From NCBI GenBank assembly GCA_963772335.1, contig CAVYXF010000001.1, positions 930,001-994,000 of the forward strand: a DNA stretch of 64,000 bases. The letters run 5' to 3'. Within the stretch, counting starts at the first letter, position 1. Every line of letters begins with the position of its first letter. The notes below the pieces were generated by a model, which had not been told where the DNA came from, did not search any database, and saw only the letters and a list, made by a program, of their open reading frames with translations. This DNA is from CAVYXF01 sp963772335 (GTDB lineage: Bacteria > Pseudomonadota > Alphaproteobacteria > Rhizobiales > Rhodomicrobiaceae). The position numbers and the translations under genes were made by a program. Of this stretch, positions 1-8,168 are shown piece by piece.

Positions 1-182
1 GCGGATGGCTTGACCTCGGCGCCTACATCGGCGAAGGCGCTATCGAGAAAATAGGAGCGCTGGCCGGCTCCTTTCTCGATCCGCACCTCACAACCGAGGG
101 CTTTCAGTTTCTTCGCTGTTTCAGGAGAAAGCGCAACGCGCGTCTCATCGCCGTGCTCGGCGGTGGTCGCAACCACGATCAT
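1..182 (-). CDS. pntA: NAD(P) transhydrogenase subunit alpha, N-terminal part (cut by window edge)
   Basis: About 60 codons of the N-terminus are visible; the rest lies outside the window. The start is the ATG at 182-180 with a purine-rich GGGAGCGAAAG just upstream. The translation contains ETRVALSPETAKKLKALG followed by a VRIEKGAG-like segment, which is the hallmark beginning of the PntA / alanine dehydrogenase N-terminal fold. PntA forms the soluble NAD(H)-binding part of the proton-pumping transhydrogenase that makes NADPH at the cytoplasmic membrane. It lies just downstream of the oxidase subunit IV gene on the same strand (48-base gap), an arrangement known in Rhizobiales. Alanine dehydrogenase shares this N-terminus, so context supports the choice. 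Confidence 0.85.
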   Translation of the reverse strand, partial: MIVVATTAEHGDETRVALSPETAKKLKALGCEVRIEKGAGQRSYFLDSAFADVGAEVKPS

Positions 183-230
183 CTTTCGCTCCCGCTTTGC
201 GGAATGACGGCAAGTCGTTAAGCGGAGGGA

Positions 231-374
231 TTAGACTAGGAAGAATGCCATGCCAATGAGAATGATCGCAACCGTCGCCGCGCCGTATTTCACGAGCGCG
301 ATGAACAGGTGATATGTTTGCTCATGGGCGGCATAATCCATATTCTCATTGCCCTGCGAGGTATCGACAGACAT
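231..374 (-). CDS. aa3-type cytochrome c oxidase subunit IV (47 residues)
   Basis: A very short gene. The translation runs from MSVDTSQGNENMDYAAHEQ to a single C-terminal membrane helix of about 20 residues (LVKYGAATVAIILIGMAFFL). The acidic or amidated N-terminus with a DYxxHEQTY motif followed by one helix is the signature of the small bacterial aa3-type oxidase subunit IV family, a structural subunit packed at the edge of subunits I-III with no known catalytic residue. A good ribosome-binding site (AGAAGGAA) precedes the ATG. The product ends in LV directly before TAA. It lies 48 bases upstream of pntA, and the two are probably co-transcribed. Confidence 0.85.
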   Translation of the reverse strand: MSVDTSQGNENMDYAAHEQTYHLFIALVKYGAATVAIILIGMAFFLV

Positions 375-515
375 GGGGGTTCCTTCTCAACGAACCGCGG
401 CGTGTTTCGTGCAAGAACTATAGCAAAGCTCCCGGACCGGCAATCGCACGGATCAAATCACCTTTCTATGTGTTTCTTTCGTTCAACATAGGTTTTTTAC
501 GTGGCGGTACTTTTA

Positions 516-1169
516 ATGAAAACTGGCATAATGTATACCAGATTACGTAGCACTGTGCCTCTGTTTTTGCTGGCCGTAGCGGCACTTCTGATTGGTGTGG
601 ATACCGCGCTGGCGCAGACCAGCGAGCTGGAGCGGCTGCAGCAATGCGATCGCGATCTGTGCGACATTCTCCGTGCCCCCGCAGACAGCGGCAAGCCGCT
701 GCAATGCGATCTCAGCAGGACCTGGTACAAGGAGCAGATCGACAAAGCGACGCGCTCCAAAGGTGTGCCCTGGCTGCTCGGCGATGCGCGCTGCACGCTC
801 AAGCTGGACATCGGCAGAGCGGTCCTCTCCCGCGCCATAAGTGAGGAGAATTACAGGCTGAAAGTCCCGGAGCAGCCCGCGCGCTGTGAGATTGAGTATC
901 GGCAGGAGCGCTACCCGGTCGCGTTCACTTTCGCGCCCGAATTCGAATTCCGTGACGGACAGGCTATTTCCGTGTCGCTCGGCATCAAGAATATCAAGGC
1001 TAATCCGCTGGTGACGGCGCTCATGTGGTCGGTGACAAAGCTGCAGGACAGTCTCGGTCTTTATGAGGACGACGTCCTGCGTGAGGTGAACCGCTATATC
1101 GAGCGCCAATGCCGCGCCCGCCCGAACGGCAGACGACAGGTGAAGCTCGAGGGAATGCTGGTGCGGTGA
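516..1169 (+). CDS. secreted hypothetical protein (about 217 aa)
   Basis: I do not recognise the family. The N-terminus has a clear signal peptide: a short basic stretch (YTRLR), a hydrophobic core LFLLAVAALLIG and an ALA-Q cleavage site around residue 33. The mature part has six cysteines, several of them in CDRDLC, QCDLS and RC contexts, suggesting disulfides and a periplasmic location. There are no membrane helices after the signal. Starts at 501 (GTG), 516 (ATG) and 531 (ATG) are all possible and none has a strong ribosome-binding site; 516 or 531 gives the most normal signal peptide. It diverges from the oxidase/pntA pair. Codon use looks like that of its neighbours, so I believe it is real. 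Confidence 0.6.
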   Translation: MKTGIMYTRLRSTVPLFLLAVAALLIGVDTALAQTSELERLQQCDRDLCDILRAPADSGKPLQCDLSRTWYKEQIDKATRSKGVPWLLGDARCTLKLDIGRAVLSRAISEENYRLKVPEQPARCEIEYRQERYPVAFTFAPEFEFRDGQAISVSLGIKNIKANPLVTALMWSVTKLQDSLGLYEDDVLREVNRYIERQCRARPNGRRQVKLEGMLVR

Positions 1170-1367
1170 AGAGTAGGCCCGCGGGGTCTTCGTTCGAGTC
1201 CAGGCTTCAATTTGAATCTCTGCAATGGGCAGCGCGGCGGACGTAACTAACCAATAAGCGATTTCGTCTCACGCTTCATTGCTGACCCTAAGGCAATCGA
1301 CGGGCTCGCAAGAGGCACTGTCCCGGCGAGCTACGGCGCAGGGTCAGTCAATCCGGCTAGAGCGGAT

Positions 1368-1530
1368 TCATACCGACCGTACATAACCTGAATGGCGGAG
1401 ATAGTTGCGGCACTCGTCTTGTTTGAAGGTGTCGATGAGATCGCCGATAGCGGTCCAGAGGGCTTCGACCGAGCGAGCAGCGACCGTGCGCCTCTTCCCG
1501 AACCGTCGGGAGACATCATTGTTGCCGGCA
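1368..1530 (-). pseudogene. IS630-family transposase remnant (C-terminal end only)
   Basis: Read on the minus strand, this stretch gives RSVEALWTAIGDLIDTF followed by ECRNYLRHSGY and a stop at 1370-1368. It matches the end of IS630-type transposases, which typically finish ...VEALWxAIGxLLDxFxPxECxNYFxxAGY. Nothing of the catalytic DDE domain remains upstream, where the frame runs into unrelated sequence. It occupies most of the otherwise empty 1170-1591 gap and lies directly behind the stop of the TRAP binding-protein gene, so a transposition or deletion event probably removed whatever followed dctP. The remaining bases of the gap show no gene or structure I can support. Confidence 0.7.
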
Positions 1531-1591
1531 AAGTCCAACGGCTCGGTCGCAGAAACAGCGCGAGGGAACTTCGAGCCCCCTACTGGGCGAC

Positions 1592-2647
1592 TTAAGCCTT
1601 AGCGTGCTTGGCGATGAGTGCCTTGGCCTCTTCCAGCAGCTTGGGGCCGTCCTGCCCTTTCTCCTTCATGACGCCGAGCCAGCTCTCGGTGACCGGCTGG
1701 GTCAGCTTCATCCACTTTTCCTTGTCCTCTTCGGGAAGGGTGTCGATGACGGCGGATGCGCGCTTCTTTACCATCTCCTCCACCGCATCGCTGGCGTCAT
1801 CGAACGCCTTGCCGGCCATCTGGGCGGCGGGCATGCCGGCATTCTTGTCGATCACGGCCTTCAGATCGGGGGCGAGCGAGTCGTATTTGGCGGGGTTCAT
1901 CGCGAGCAGGAAGGTCGCCACATAGAAGGTGGGCGAGCCGGGGATTTCGGTGTGGTATTTGCACAGTTCCTGCACCTTCACCGCCGGAACGACTTCCCAG
2001 GGAATGACGCAGCCGTCGATGACGCGCTGGGCGAGGCTCTCCGGTACCTGCGGCACCGGCATGCCGACCACGTTCGCGCCGGCCGCCTTCAGCCCCTCGC
2101 CGGCATAGCGCGTCGGAAAACGCAGCTTCTGGCCCTTGATGTCGTCCAGCTTCTGCACCTGCTTGTTGGAGTGGATGACGCCATCGTCGTGCGTCCAGAA
2201 GCACATGACCTTGACATCTTTGAAGTCGGTCTGGTTGAGATGCTTCTCGGCGAACTCCTGGGCCGCGAGAGAATTGACCAGCGCGCTCTTGTTGGCGGTG
2301 AAGGGGAGCTCAAACACTTCCGAGGTCGGGAAGCGGCCGGAGGTGTAGCCCGGCAGGGTCCAGACAAAATCGACGACGCCGTCCTTAGCCTGGTCGTAGA
2401 GCTGGGGCGGCGTACCGCCGAGTTGCATGGACGGAAAGATGTCGATCTTGATGCGGCCGTTCGAATCCGTCTCGATTTGCTTCGCCCAGGGCGCAAGGAA
2501 TTTGGTGTGGGCATTGGAGACGGGCGGCAGAAAATGATGCATCCGCAGCGTGATCTCGGCCGCCTGCGCCCAGGTGATGCGCAGCACCGCCGGACTAGCT
2601 ACAGCTGCCCCGGCGATGCCGAGGAATTTGCGACGCGAAACGGTCAT
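1592..2647 (-). CDS. TRAP transporter substrate-binding protein, DctP family
   Basis: 351 residues. The N-terminus SRRKFLGIAGAAVASPAVLR has a twin-arginine motif and hydrophobic core, so the protein is exported folded, as is common for DctP proteins. The mature part has the TRAP pattern: EITLRMHHFLPPVS at the start, then GRFPTSEVFELPF, and GQKLRFPTRYAGEGLKAAGA holding the usual carboxylate-binding arginine. The start at 2647 is supported by GGGAGGAC seven bases upstream; longer reading frames exist but begin without a ribosome site. TRAP proteins deliver organic acids to a DctQM membrane pair, but no dctQ or dctM is present and an IS630 remnant follows. It is divergent from the dehydroquinase-like gene, suggesting a ligand related to that enzyme. 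Confidence 0.85.
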   Translation of the reverse strand: MTVSRRKFLGIAGAAVASPAVLRITWAQAAEITLRMHHFLPPVSNAHTKFLAPWAKQIETDSNGRIKIDIFPSMQLGGTPPQLYDQAKDGVVDFVWTLPGYTSGRFPTSEVFELPFTANKSALVNSLAAQEFAEKHLNQTDFKDVKVMCFWTHDDGVIHSNKQVQKLDDIKGQKLRFPTRYAGEGLKAAGANVVGMPVPQVPESLAQRVIDGCVIPWEVVPAVKVQELCKYHTEIPGSPTFYVATFLLAMNPAKYDSLAPDLKAVIDKNAGMPAAQMAGKAFDDASDAVEEMVKKRASAVIDTLPEEDKEKWMKLTQPVTESWLGVMKEKGQDGPKLLEEAKALIAKHAKA

Positions 2648-2889
2648 GACTTGTCCTCCCATTGCCAATGCCGGGCGCAAATGCCCGAACCTCTCGCACT
2701 GGCTTGCCAAATGCTTCTGGCGCTGTCTCGGCGCGCCGGTCTATTTTTGCCTAGAATGAGCTTGCCCCTGGCGCATCCGTCAATGACAAACTTGAGAGAG
2801 CGGATTTTTGTTCGCGCGCCGAACAACAGCTGCCCCTGGCCGTGCGCGAGGCGCTGTCCTCGACTGCCGCTTAACACAGAGTGAGTCCC

Positions 2890-3351
2890 ATGCCCCGCAT
2901 CCTGTTTCTGAACGGCCCAAATGCCAATCTCTACGGGCTGGACCCCTCCGGGATTTATGGCGGGGACTCCTTCGAAACGCTTCGCGCCAGCTGTCTCTCG
3001 GTTGCCGCCGAGCTCGGCGTGGATCTCGATTTCCGCCAGTCGAATGCGGAGGGCGAGCTGATCGGCTGGGTCCAGGAAGCGCGGCTCACGGCAGGGGGGC
3101 TGATCATCAACGGAGCCGGTCTGACCTATACGTCTATCGCCCTGCTCGATGCGCTCCTGGCATTCGAGAAGCCGATCATCGAGGTGCATATGTCCAACAT
3201 CTGGAAGCGCGAAGCCTTCCGGCACCACTCCTACATCTCGCGCGCCGCGACCGGGGTGATCGCGGGCCTCGGCGGCGAAGGCTACGCGCTGGCGATCAGG
3301 GCGATGGCGCGGCTCGTGCCACCGAAGGAGAGCGCCGATGTCACCGCGTGA
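2890..3351 (+). CDS. type II 3-dehydroquinate dehydratase-like protein, active site altered
   Basis: 153 residues, normal length for the AroQ family. LFLNGPNANLYG at the start, IYGG with the catalytic tyrosine, IEVHMSNIWKREAFRHHSYIS with the conserved histidine and arginine, and ATGVIAGLGGEGYALA at the end are all typical. Other key positions differ: the family arginine in the lid (GRREP or GTREP) is aspartate here (GLDPS), the histidine of LTHTS is tyrosine (LTYTS), and the arginine of VALRDA is leucine (IALLDA). The enzyme may therefore act on a different substrate than 3-dehydroquinate. The ATG at 2890 is preferred over the in-frame GTG at 2881. It overlaps the next gene by 14 bases, so the two should be co-translated. 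Confidence 0.75.
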   Translation: MPRILFLNGPNANLYGLDPSGIYGGDSFETLRASCLSVAAELGVDLDFRQSNAEGELIGWVQEARLTAGGLIINGAGLTYTSIALLDALLAFEKPIIEVHMSNIWKREAFRHHSYISRAATGVIAGLGGEGYALAIRAMARLVPPKESADVTA

Positions 3352-4348
3352 GGTGATCCTGTTCGCTAGCGCCTTCGACGACGCCGCGGCCTGGGGGAAG
3401 GCGCTGCTGGCCGAGCTGCCGGATGCGACGTTCTGGGTGTATCCCGACATTCCGGACCCTGCCGCGGTCACCACCGCGCTGGTCTGGAAGCCGCCGCAGG
3501 GATTGTTCGCCCCGCTCACCAATCTGCGGCTCGTCGTCAATCTGGGCGCGGGGGTCAACTCCCTTCTGGCGCGGAGCGACCTGCCGAATGTGCCGATCGT
3601 CCGGCTCTCCGATCCTGGCATGGTTTCGCTGATGGTCAGCTACGTGCTGTTTGCCGTCATCCGCTATGCCCGCGACATCGACAAATTCGAGGAAGCCCAG
3701 CGTCAGGGCGAATGGCGCTATATCCATCCGCGGGCACTCTCGGCGGTGAAGGTCGGCGTGCTGGGGCTCGGTGAGCTTGGCGGTCCCGCGGCAAGCGCGC
3801 TGGCGGGGCTTGGCTTCGACGTGCGCGGCTGGTCGCGCAGTCCGAAGGAAGTCCCCGGCGTAGTTTGCAGCTACGGCATGGACAGCCTCGAAGCGCTCCT
3901 CTCGGAACTCGAGATCGTCGTTATCATGCTGCCGTTGACGGCCGAGACACGCGGCCTGATCGATGTGCCGCGCCTCAGGCGCATGAAAGCCGGCGCAAAG
4001 CTCATCAACGCCTCGCGCGGCGCGGTGGTGGATGAGGCAGCGCTGATCGCCTGTCTCGCTGACGGCCATCTCGGCGGTGCAACGCTCGATGTGTTCACCA
4101 CCGAGCCCTTGCCGCCGGCAAGCCCGCTCTGGCGCATGCCGAATGTGCTGATCACGCCGCATCTGGCCAGCATTACGGTTCCCGAAGCCGCCGCCCGGGA
4201 CGTGGCGGAAAGCATCCGGCGGGTTCAGCGCGGCGAGCCGCCTCTCCACGCCGTCGATGCCCGGCGCGGGTATTCAAGGACAATGGTCCCGCTATCCGCA
4301 GGACCTGCGCGCGCTTCATCGAACTGTGCCGTCAGATCGGGCTGCTGA
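3338..4348 (+). CDS. D-isomer-specific 2-hydroxyacid dehydrogenase (GhrA-like), natural end lost
   Basis: NAD(P)-dependent reductase of 2-keto acids such as glyoxylate and hydroxypyruvate. The nucleotide-binding motif is GVLGLGELGGPA, and the catalytic triad is visible as the arginine in LINASRGAVVDE, the glutamate in TTEPLPPASPLW and the histidine in LITPHLAS. GhrA proteins usually end in a VDxxRGY-like tail directly before the stop. Here ARRGY is reached at about 4273, and the frame then continues for about 25 codons into the left end of a truncated IS1182-type element, reading it out of frame. The enzyme is probably intact but carries a foreign tail. It overlaps the dehydroquinase-like gene and probably belongs to the same pathway. 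Confidence 0.8.
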   Translation: MSPREVILFASAFDDAAAWGKALLAELPDATFWVYPDIPDPAAVTTALVWKPPQGLFAPLTNLRLVVNLGAGVNSLLARSDLPNVPIVRLSDPGMVSLMVSYVLFAVIRYARDIDKFEEAQRQGEWRYIHPRALSAVKVGVLGLGELGGPAASALAGLGFDVRGWSRSPKEVPGVVCSYGMDSLEALLSELEIVVIMLPLTAETRGLIDVPRLRRMKAGAKLINASRGAVVDEAALIACLADGHLGGATLDVFTTEPLPPASPLWRMPNVLITPHLASITVPEAAARDVAESIRRVQRGEPPLHAVDARRGYSRTMVPLSAGPARASSNCAVRSGC

Positions 4349-5382
4349 CCAAGGCGAGCGTGGCGATCGACGGCTCGAAGTTCAAGGCGGTCAACACGCG
4401 CGACAAGAACTTCACCAAGGGCAAGATCGAGCGGCGGCGCCAACAGCTGGAGGACAGCGTCGCGCGCTATCTCGGCCAGCTCGACACTGCCGATCGGCAG
4501 GAGCCGTCGGAGACGCTCACCGCCAAGACCGCGCACCTGAAGGAGAAGCTCGTCAAGCTCGCAGGCGAGATGGAGAAGCTGAAGGCCTACGAGACTGAGA
4601 TGCTGGCCTCGCCCGATCAGCAGATCTCGCTCACCGATCCGGATGCCCGGTCGATGGCGACCAGCGGGCGCGGCTCCGGCATCGTCGGCTACAATGTCCA
4701 GGTTGCGGTGGATACCGAGCATCATCTGATCATCGCCCACGAGGTCACGAACAGCGGCTCGGATCGGTCGCAGCTCGCCAATATGGGTCGGCAGGCCAAG
4801 GCCGCGCTCGGCGTGGATGAACTCGAAGCGGTCGCGGACCGCGGCTATTACAACAGCCCCGAGATCCTGGCCTGCCACGAGGCGGGCATCGAGGTGACGC
4901 TGCCCAAGCCGATGACCTCGGGCGCGAAAGCGGATGGCCGCTTCGGCAAGCAGGACTTCGTCTATATCGCCGCCGAGGACGTCTATCGCTGCCCGGCCGG
5001 TGAGACGCTCGTATACCACTATACCAATGTGGAGCACGGCCTAACCTTACGGCGCTACTGGACGAATGTGTGCGGCGAATGCGCGATCAAGCACCGATGT
5101 ACAACCGGGGTGGAACGGCGCATCACCCGATGGGAGCACGAGCATATTCTCGAAGCCGTGCAGCGGCGTCTCGACGCCAACCGCCAAGCCATGCGCCAGC
5201 GGCGTGAGACCGTCGAGCATCCGTTCGGCACGCTGAAGATGCGCATGGGCGCGACGCATTTCCTGATGAAGCGCTTGCCCAAGGTCGCCGGCGAAATGGC
5301 GCTGCACGTCCTCGCCTACAACTTCACCCGCGTGATGGATCTCATCTGCGTGAAACCGTTCATTGCCGCGATGAGAGCGTAA
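4270..5382 (+). mobile_element. IS1182-type transposase, N-terminus missing
   Basis: About 370 residues of a DDE transposase. The frame is open from VFKDNGPAIRRTCARFIEL onward, the usual middle of the N-terminal domain. The acidic residues are visible as AIDGSKFKAVN, VADRGYYNSPE and EHPFGTLK. A cysteine cluster (CPAGE, CGECAIKHRC) matches the zinc-ribbon insert of this family. Full IS1182-family transposases are about 450-480 residues, so roughly the first 90-110 are missing. The cut falls exactly where the 2-hydroxyacid dehydrogenase should end, and no transposase start codon or left terminal repeat remains. I could not define a right end; the sequence after 5382 is noncoding. The element is probably not able to move by itself. 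Confidence 0.8.
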
Positions 5383-5586
5383 AGGAGCGGACGCGCTCTC
5401 GTGCCGTACAATGAGCCTGCCACATCGCCTTGGGCGGCCTCAGGCGAGCCCATGGCGCGACATTGCTGCTCAGGCACGAAAACTGCGCGAAATTTGCCTC
5501 GCCCGCCCAGCTCTCTGGCGATCTCAAGGCTGCGCCAAGCGTTTTAACGCAACCAAGACCCGGAACCGAACACGAAAGCGGCCCCC

Positions 5587-5670
5587 GTAGCCCGGATGGA
5601 GCGCAGCGAAATCCGGGGCTATCTCTCCCGAGCCGAAGACCCGGGTTGCGCTGCGCTCCACCCGGGCTAC
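5587..5670. repeat. 84-base palindromic intergenic repeat
   Basis: GTAGCCCGGATGGAGCGCAG at 5587 returns, inverted and slightly changed, as CTGCGCTCCACCCGGGCTAC ending at 5670. The two arms can fold into a long GC-rich hairpin with a loop that contains CTCTCCCGAGCC. Related GTAGCCCGGATGGAGCGCAG elements are scattered in many proteobacterial genomes between genes. Here it sits between the convergent transposase and LysR genes and may act as a bidirectional terminator or mRNA-stabilising structure, although there is no T-run. Confidence 0.75.
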
Positions 5671-5677
5671 GATGTGG

Positions 5678-6607
5678 CTAAGAGGCGTCGGCCGCAATTT
5701 CAGGCATGGACTTGGCACGGAAGGAGGCCTGTAGAAAATCGGCGAAGGCCTGCACCGCCGGGCGCATCGAGAGGCGCGGCATCGACAGACACACCACCTT
5801 CACGGCCGGCATTGTCTCCACGAACGGGCGGATCGCCAGCTCGCCGCCATCATAGGTGGTGTTCGTGCGGGGGATGATGTTGTAAATCGCAAAACCATGG
5901 CCGCTCGCGACCAGCCCGCGCACGAGCTCATAGGAATGCGTTCGCCAGGCAATCCTCGGCTCAACGCCATGGGTGTGGAACAGGCTGAGGAAATAAGCGC
6001 GCGATAACGGCAGATCGAGAAGAATGAGCGGCTCCCCGACGACCTCATGGAGGGCAACAGCGGCTTGGCGGGCAAGAGGATGCCGCGCCGGAAGCACGAC
6101 ATGCGGCGGCAGCTCAGTGAGGATGTCCGCGATCATTTCCGCCGATATGCCGAGGTCATAGGTGATGGCGAGTTCGGTCCGGCCCGCCGCCAGCGCCTCT
6201 AGCACATGCTCCTGATCACCATCGTCGATGCGCACCGAGATCCCCGGGAATGCGCGCCCGAATGCGGCAAGGATCGACGGCAGATAGCAGGGCGCAAGCG
6301 TCGTAAAGCAGCCGATATGAATTTCGCCCTGCAATGCGCCGCCGATCGCGCGCGCGGACCGCGTGAAATCGTCGGCATGCTTGATGAGAACGCGGGCCTC
6401 GCTGATCAGCTTCTGGCCGGCGGGTGTTAGCGAAACACCTTTAGCGTGGTGGCGCAGAAATACGCTCGTGCCGAGCGCGTCCTCGAATTCGGCGATCGCG
6501 CTGGAGACCGAGGGTTGTGACAGGTTAAGGCGGCGTGCCGCCTCGCTAATGCTGCCGCAATCGGCAGCGGCAACGATGTATCGCAGAGCGCGCAGGGAGA
6601 CATGCAT
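5678..6607 (-). CDS. LysR-type transcriptional regulator
   Basis: 309 residues. The N-terminal winged helix-turn-helix is complete: LRYIVAAADCGSISEAARRL then LNLSQPSVSSAIAEFED and TPAGQKL, followed by the linker helix and a two-lobed effector domain (IHIGCFTTLAPCYLPSIL onward). LysR proteins usually activate a divergent gene when they bind a pathway intermediate and repress their own gene. Here the divergent gene is the HpaB-like monooxygenase and a perfect T-N11-A palindrome lies nine bases before the LysR start, so control of the monooxygenase operon is the obvious inference. The ATG at 6607 agrees with the family N-terminus. The effector is unknown. Confidence 0.88.
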   Translation of the reverse strand: MHVSLRALRYIVAAADCGSISEAARRLNLSQPSVSSAIAEFEDALGTSVFLRHHAKGVSLTPAGQKLISEARVLIKHADDFTRSARAIGGALQGEIHIGCFTTLAPCYLPSILAAFGRAFPGISVRIDDGDQEHVLEALAAGRTELAITYDLGISAEMIADILTELPPHVVLPARHPLARQAAVALHEVVGEPLILLDLPLSRAYFLSLFHTHGVEPRIAWRTHSYELVRGLVASGHGFAIYNIIPRTNTTYDGGELAIRPFVETMPAVKVVCLSMPRLSMRPAVQAFADFLQASFRAKSMPEIAADAS

Positions 6608-6615
6608 GCGCCTAT

Positions 6616-6632
6616 CATAGGAAAGATCTATG
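6616..6632. promoter_or_regulatory. probable LysR operator, CATAG-N7-CTATG
   Basis: CATAGGAAAGATCTATG is a perfect 5+7+5 inverted repeat that contains the T-N11-A core of LysR boxes. It sits between the LysR start (6607) and the divergent monooxygenase start (6713). An A/T-rich stretch (6638-6652) follows and could hold the activation site or promoter. The assignment is inferred from position and symmetry. Confidence 0.6.
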
Positions 6633-6712
6633 GCTATCGAAAATAAATAATGGTTTGTCGATGTAGGGTCTCCTCCCTATGCTGCCTGGTATACCTTCAG
6701 GAGTCCGCAGCT

Positions 6713-8164
6713 ATGATCCGCACGGCAGAAGCCTATCGCGCCGGGTTGCGCGACGGCCGCGAGATCTGGATCGACGGAGAGCGCGTCACCGACGTCACGG
6801 TCCATCCGGCCCTCAAACCAATCATCGACATCCGCGCGAAGATGTTCGACATGCAGCACGATGCGGCGCATGCCTCGGTTCTGACCTATACCGACAGCGG
6901 CAGCCAGCATTCCATCTTCAACCGCCTGCCCCGCCAGAAACAAGACTGGCACGACAAATGGCAAGCCGTCGACCGCGTGCTGAACGAAATCGAGGGCGTC
7001 GTCACCCGGGTCGGTGACGAGACGGTCGGGGAGATGTGGTCGCTCTATGACGGCCGGGAAGTACTGGCCGAGATCGATCCGCGTTTTGCAGACAACATCA
7101 CCCGTCACATTCAGGCGGTGATCGAAAGCGACGTGTTCCATGTCTCGGCCAACACCGATCCGAAAGGCGACCGCTCAAAGCCGCCACAGGAGCAGGATCC
7201 CGACATGATGGTGCATGTTGTCAAGGAGACTGACAGCGGCATTATCCTGCGCGGGGCGAAATATGAGACCGCTGCCGGCTACGCGGATCAGGCATTTCTC
7301 AAGCCGACGGTCGGCGCCTGGACCAATGAGCAGCTTTCCGATTTCGCGGTCGGCTGCATCGTGAAGATGGGTGCGCCGGGCGTGAAGCATATCGCCCGCT
7401 CGGGCTTTGCCACCCGCAGCCGCGAAGACTATCCGCTCGCCAGCCGGTTCGACGAGGTGGATTTCCTGATGGTGTTGGATGACGTGCACATCCCCTGGGA
7501 GGACGTGTTTTTCTACCGGCATACGCGCGCCGCGCAGTATATTCGCAGCTCGCTGCACCGCTATTCCGCCTTCCCCTACGTGCTGCGCATCCTCTACATG
7601 GCCGACATGATGATTGGCGCGGCGCTCTGGAACGCCAAACAGACTGGCCTCGACAAGCTGCAGGCGGTGCGCGAGAAGCTCGCCGACCTCGTCTGCTACC
7701 GTGAGGGCATCAATGCGCATCTCACCGCCGCCATCGCGCTCGCCGAGCGTTCGCCGGGCGGCCTCTTGATGCCGCACCAATCCATCCTCTATGCCGGCCG
7801 CGTGCACGCCTGCGCCAACCTCCCGCAGATGATGCACATCGCCCGTGAGCTGTGCGGCGGTCAGATCTGCGTGACGCCGAATGCCGCCGCATTCCATGAG
7901 GGCGGCTCCAAACCCTGGATGGAGAAGTTCTATACACTGAATGAAAACTGGGAGGCCGAGGACCGGCGCAAGCTGCTCGCCTTTGCCCGCGACCTGCTCA
8001 ACTCCGACTATGCCGGCCACCGGCTCACTTTCGTGCAGTTCGCCCAAGCCCCGCATTTCAACCATCTCGCCGCTGTTTATAACAGCTTCGACTTCTCTGG
8101 CCCGCTTGACTTTGTGCGCCGCTCTGCAGACCTATCGGACAAGGTCAATGGGCCGAAGGGATAG
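6713..8164 (+). CDS. FADH2-dependent monooxygenase, HpaB / PvcC family
   Basis: 483 residues, normal for 4-hydroxyphenylacetate 3-hydroxylase large components. Reduced flavin is supplied by a separate reductase, and the enzyme hydroxylates an aromatic or heteroaromatic substrate. Visible family features are the N-terminal RTAEAYRAGLRDGREIWIDG block, the middle flavin region (GAPGVKHIARSG, DVHIPWEDVFFYR) and the C-terminal helical region with HIARELCGGQICVTPN. The start at 6713 is chosen because AGGAG precedes it and it matches the family N-terminus. It is the first gene after the LysR operator and is followed four bases later by a flavin reductase, which makes a classic two-component pair. 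The substrate is not evident; the neighbouring transporter and deacylase suggest a nitrogen compound. Confidence 0.85.
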   Translation: MIRTAEAYRAGLRDGREIWIDGERVTDVTVHPALKPIIDIRAKMFDMQHDAAHASVLTYTDSGSQHSIFNRLPRQKQDWHDKWQAVDRVLNEIEGVVTRVGDETVGEMWSLYDGREVLAEIDPRFADNITRHIQAVIESDVFHVSANTDPKGDRSKPPQEQDPDMMVHVVKETDSGIILRGAKYETAAGYADQAFLKPTVGAWTNEQLSDFAVGCIVKMGAPGVKHIARSGFATRSREDYPLASRFDEVDFLMVLDDVHIPWEDVFFYRHTRAAQYIRSSLHRYSAFPYVLRILYMADMMIGAALWNAKQTGLDKLQAVREKLADLVCYREGINAHLTAAIALAERSPGGLLMPHQSILYAGRVHACANLPQMMHIARELCGGQICVTPNAAAFHEGGSKPWMEKFYTLNENWEAEDRRKLLAFARDLLNSDYAGHRLTFVQFAQAPHFNHLAAVYNSFDFSGPLDFVRRSADLSDKVNGPKG

Positions 8165-8168
8165 CTTG

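Noticed and set aside
1185..1215. GTTCGAGTCC that looks like a tRNA T-loop
   Set aside because: The flanking bases do not pair as a T stem and no acceptor, D or anticodon arm is found nearby.
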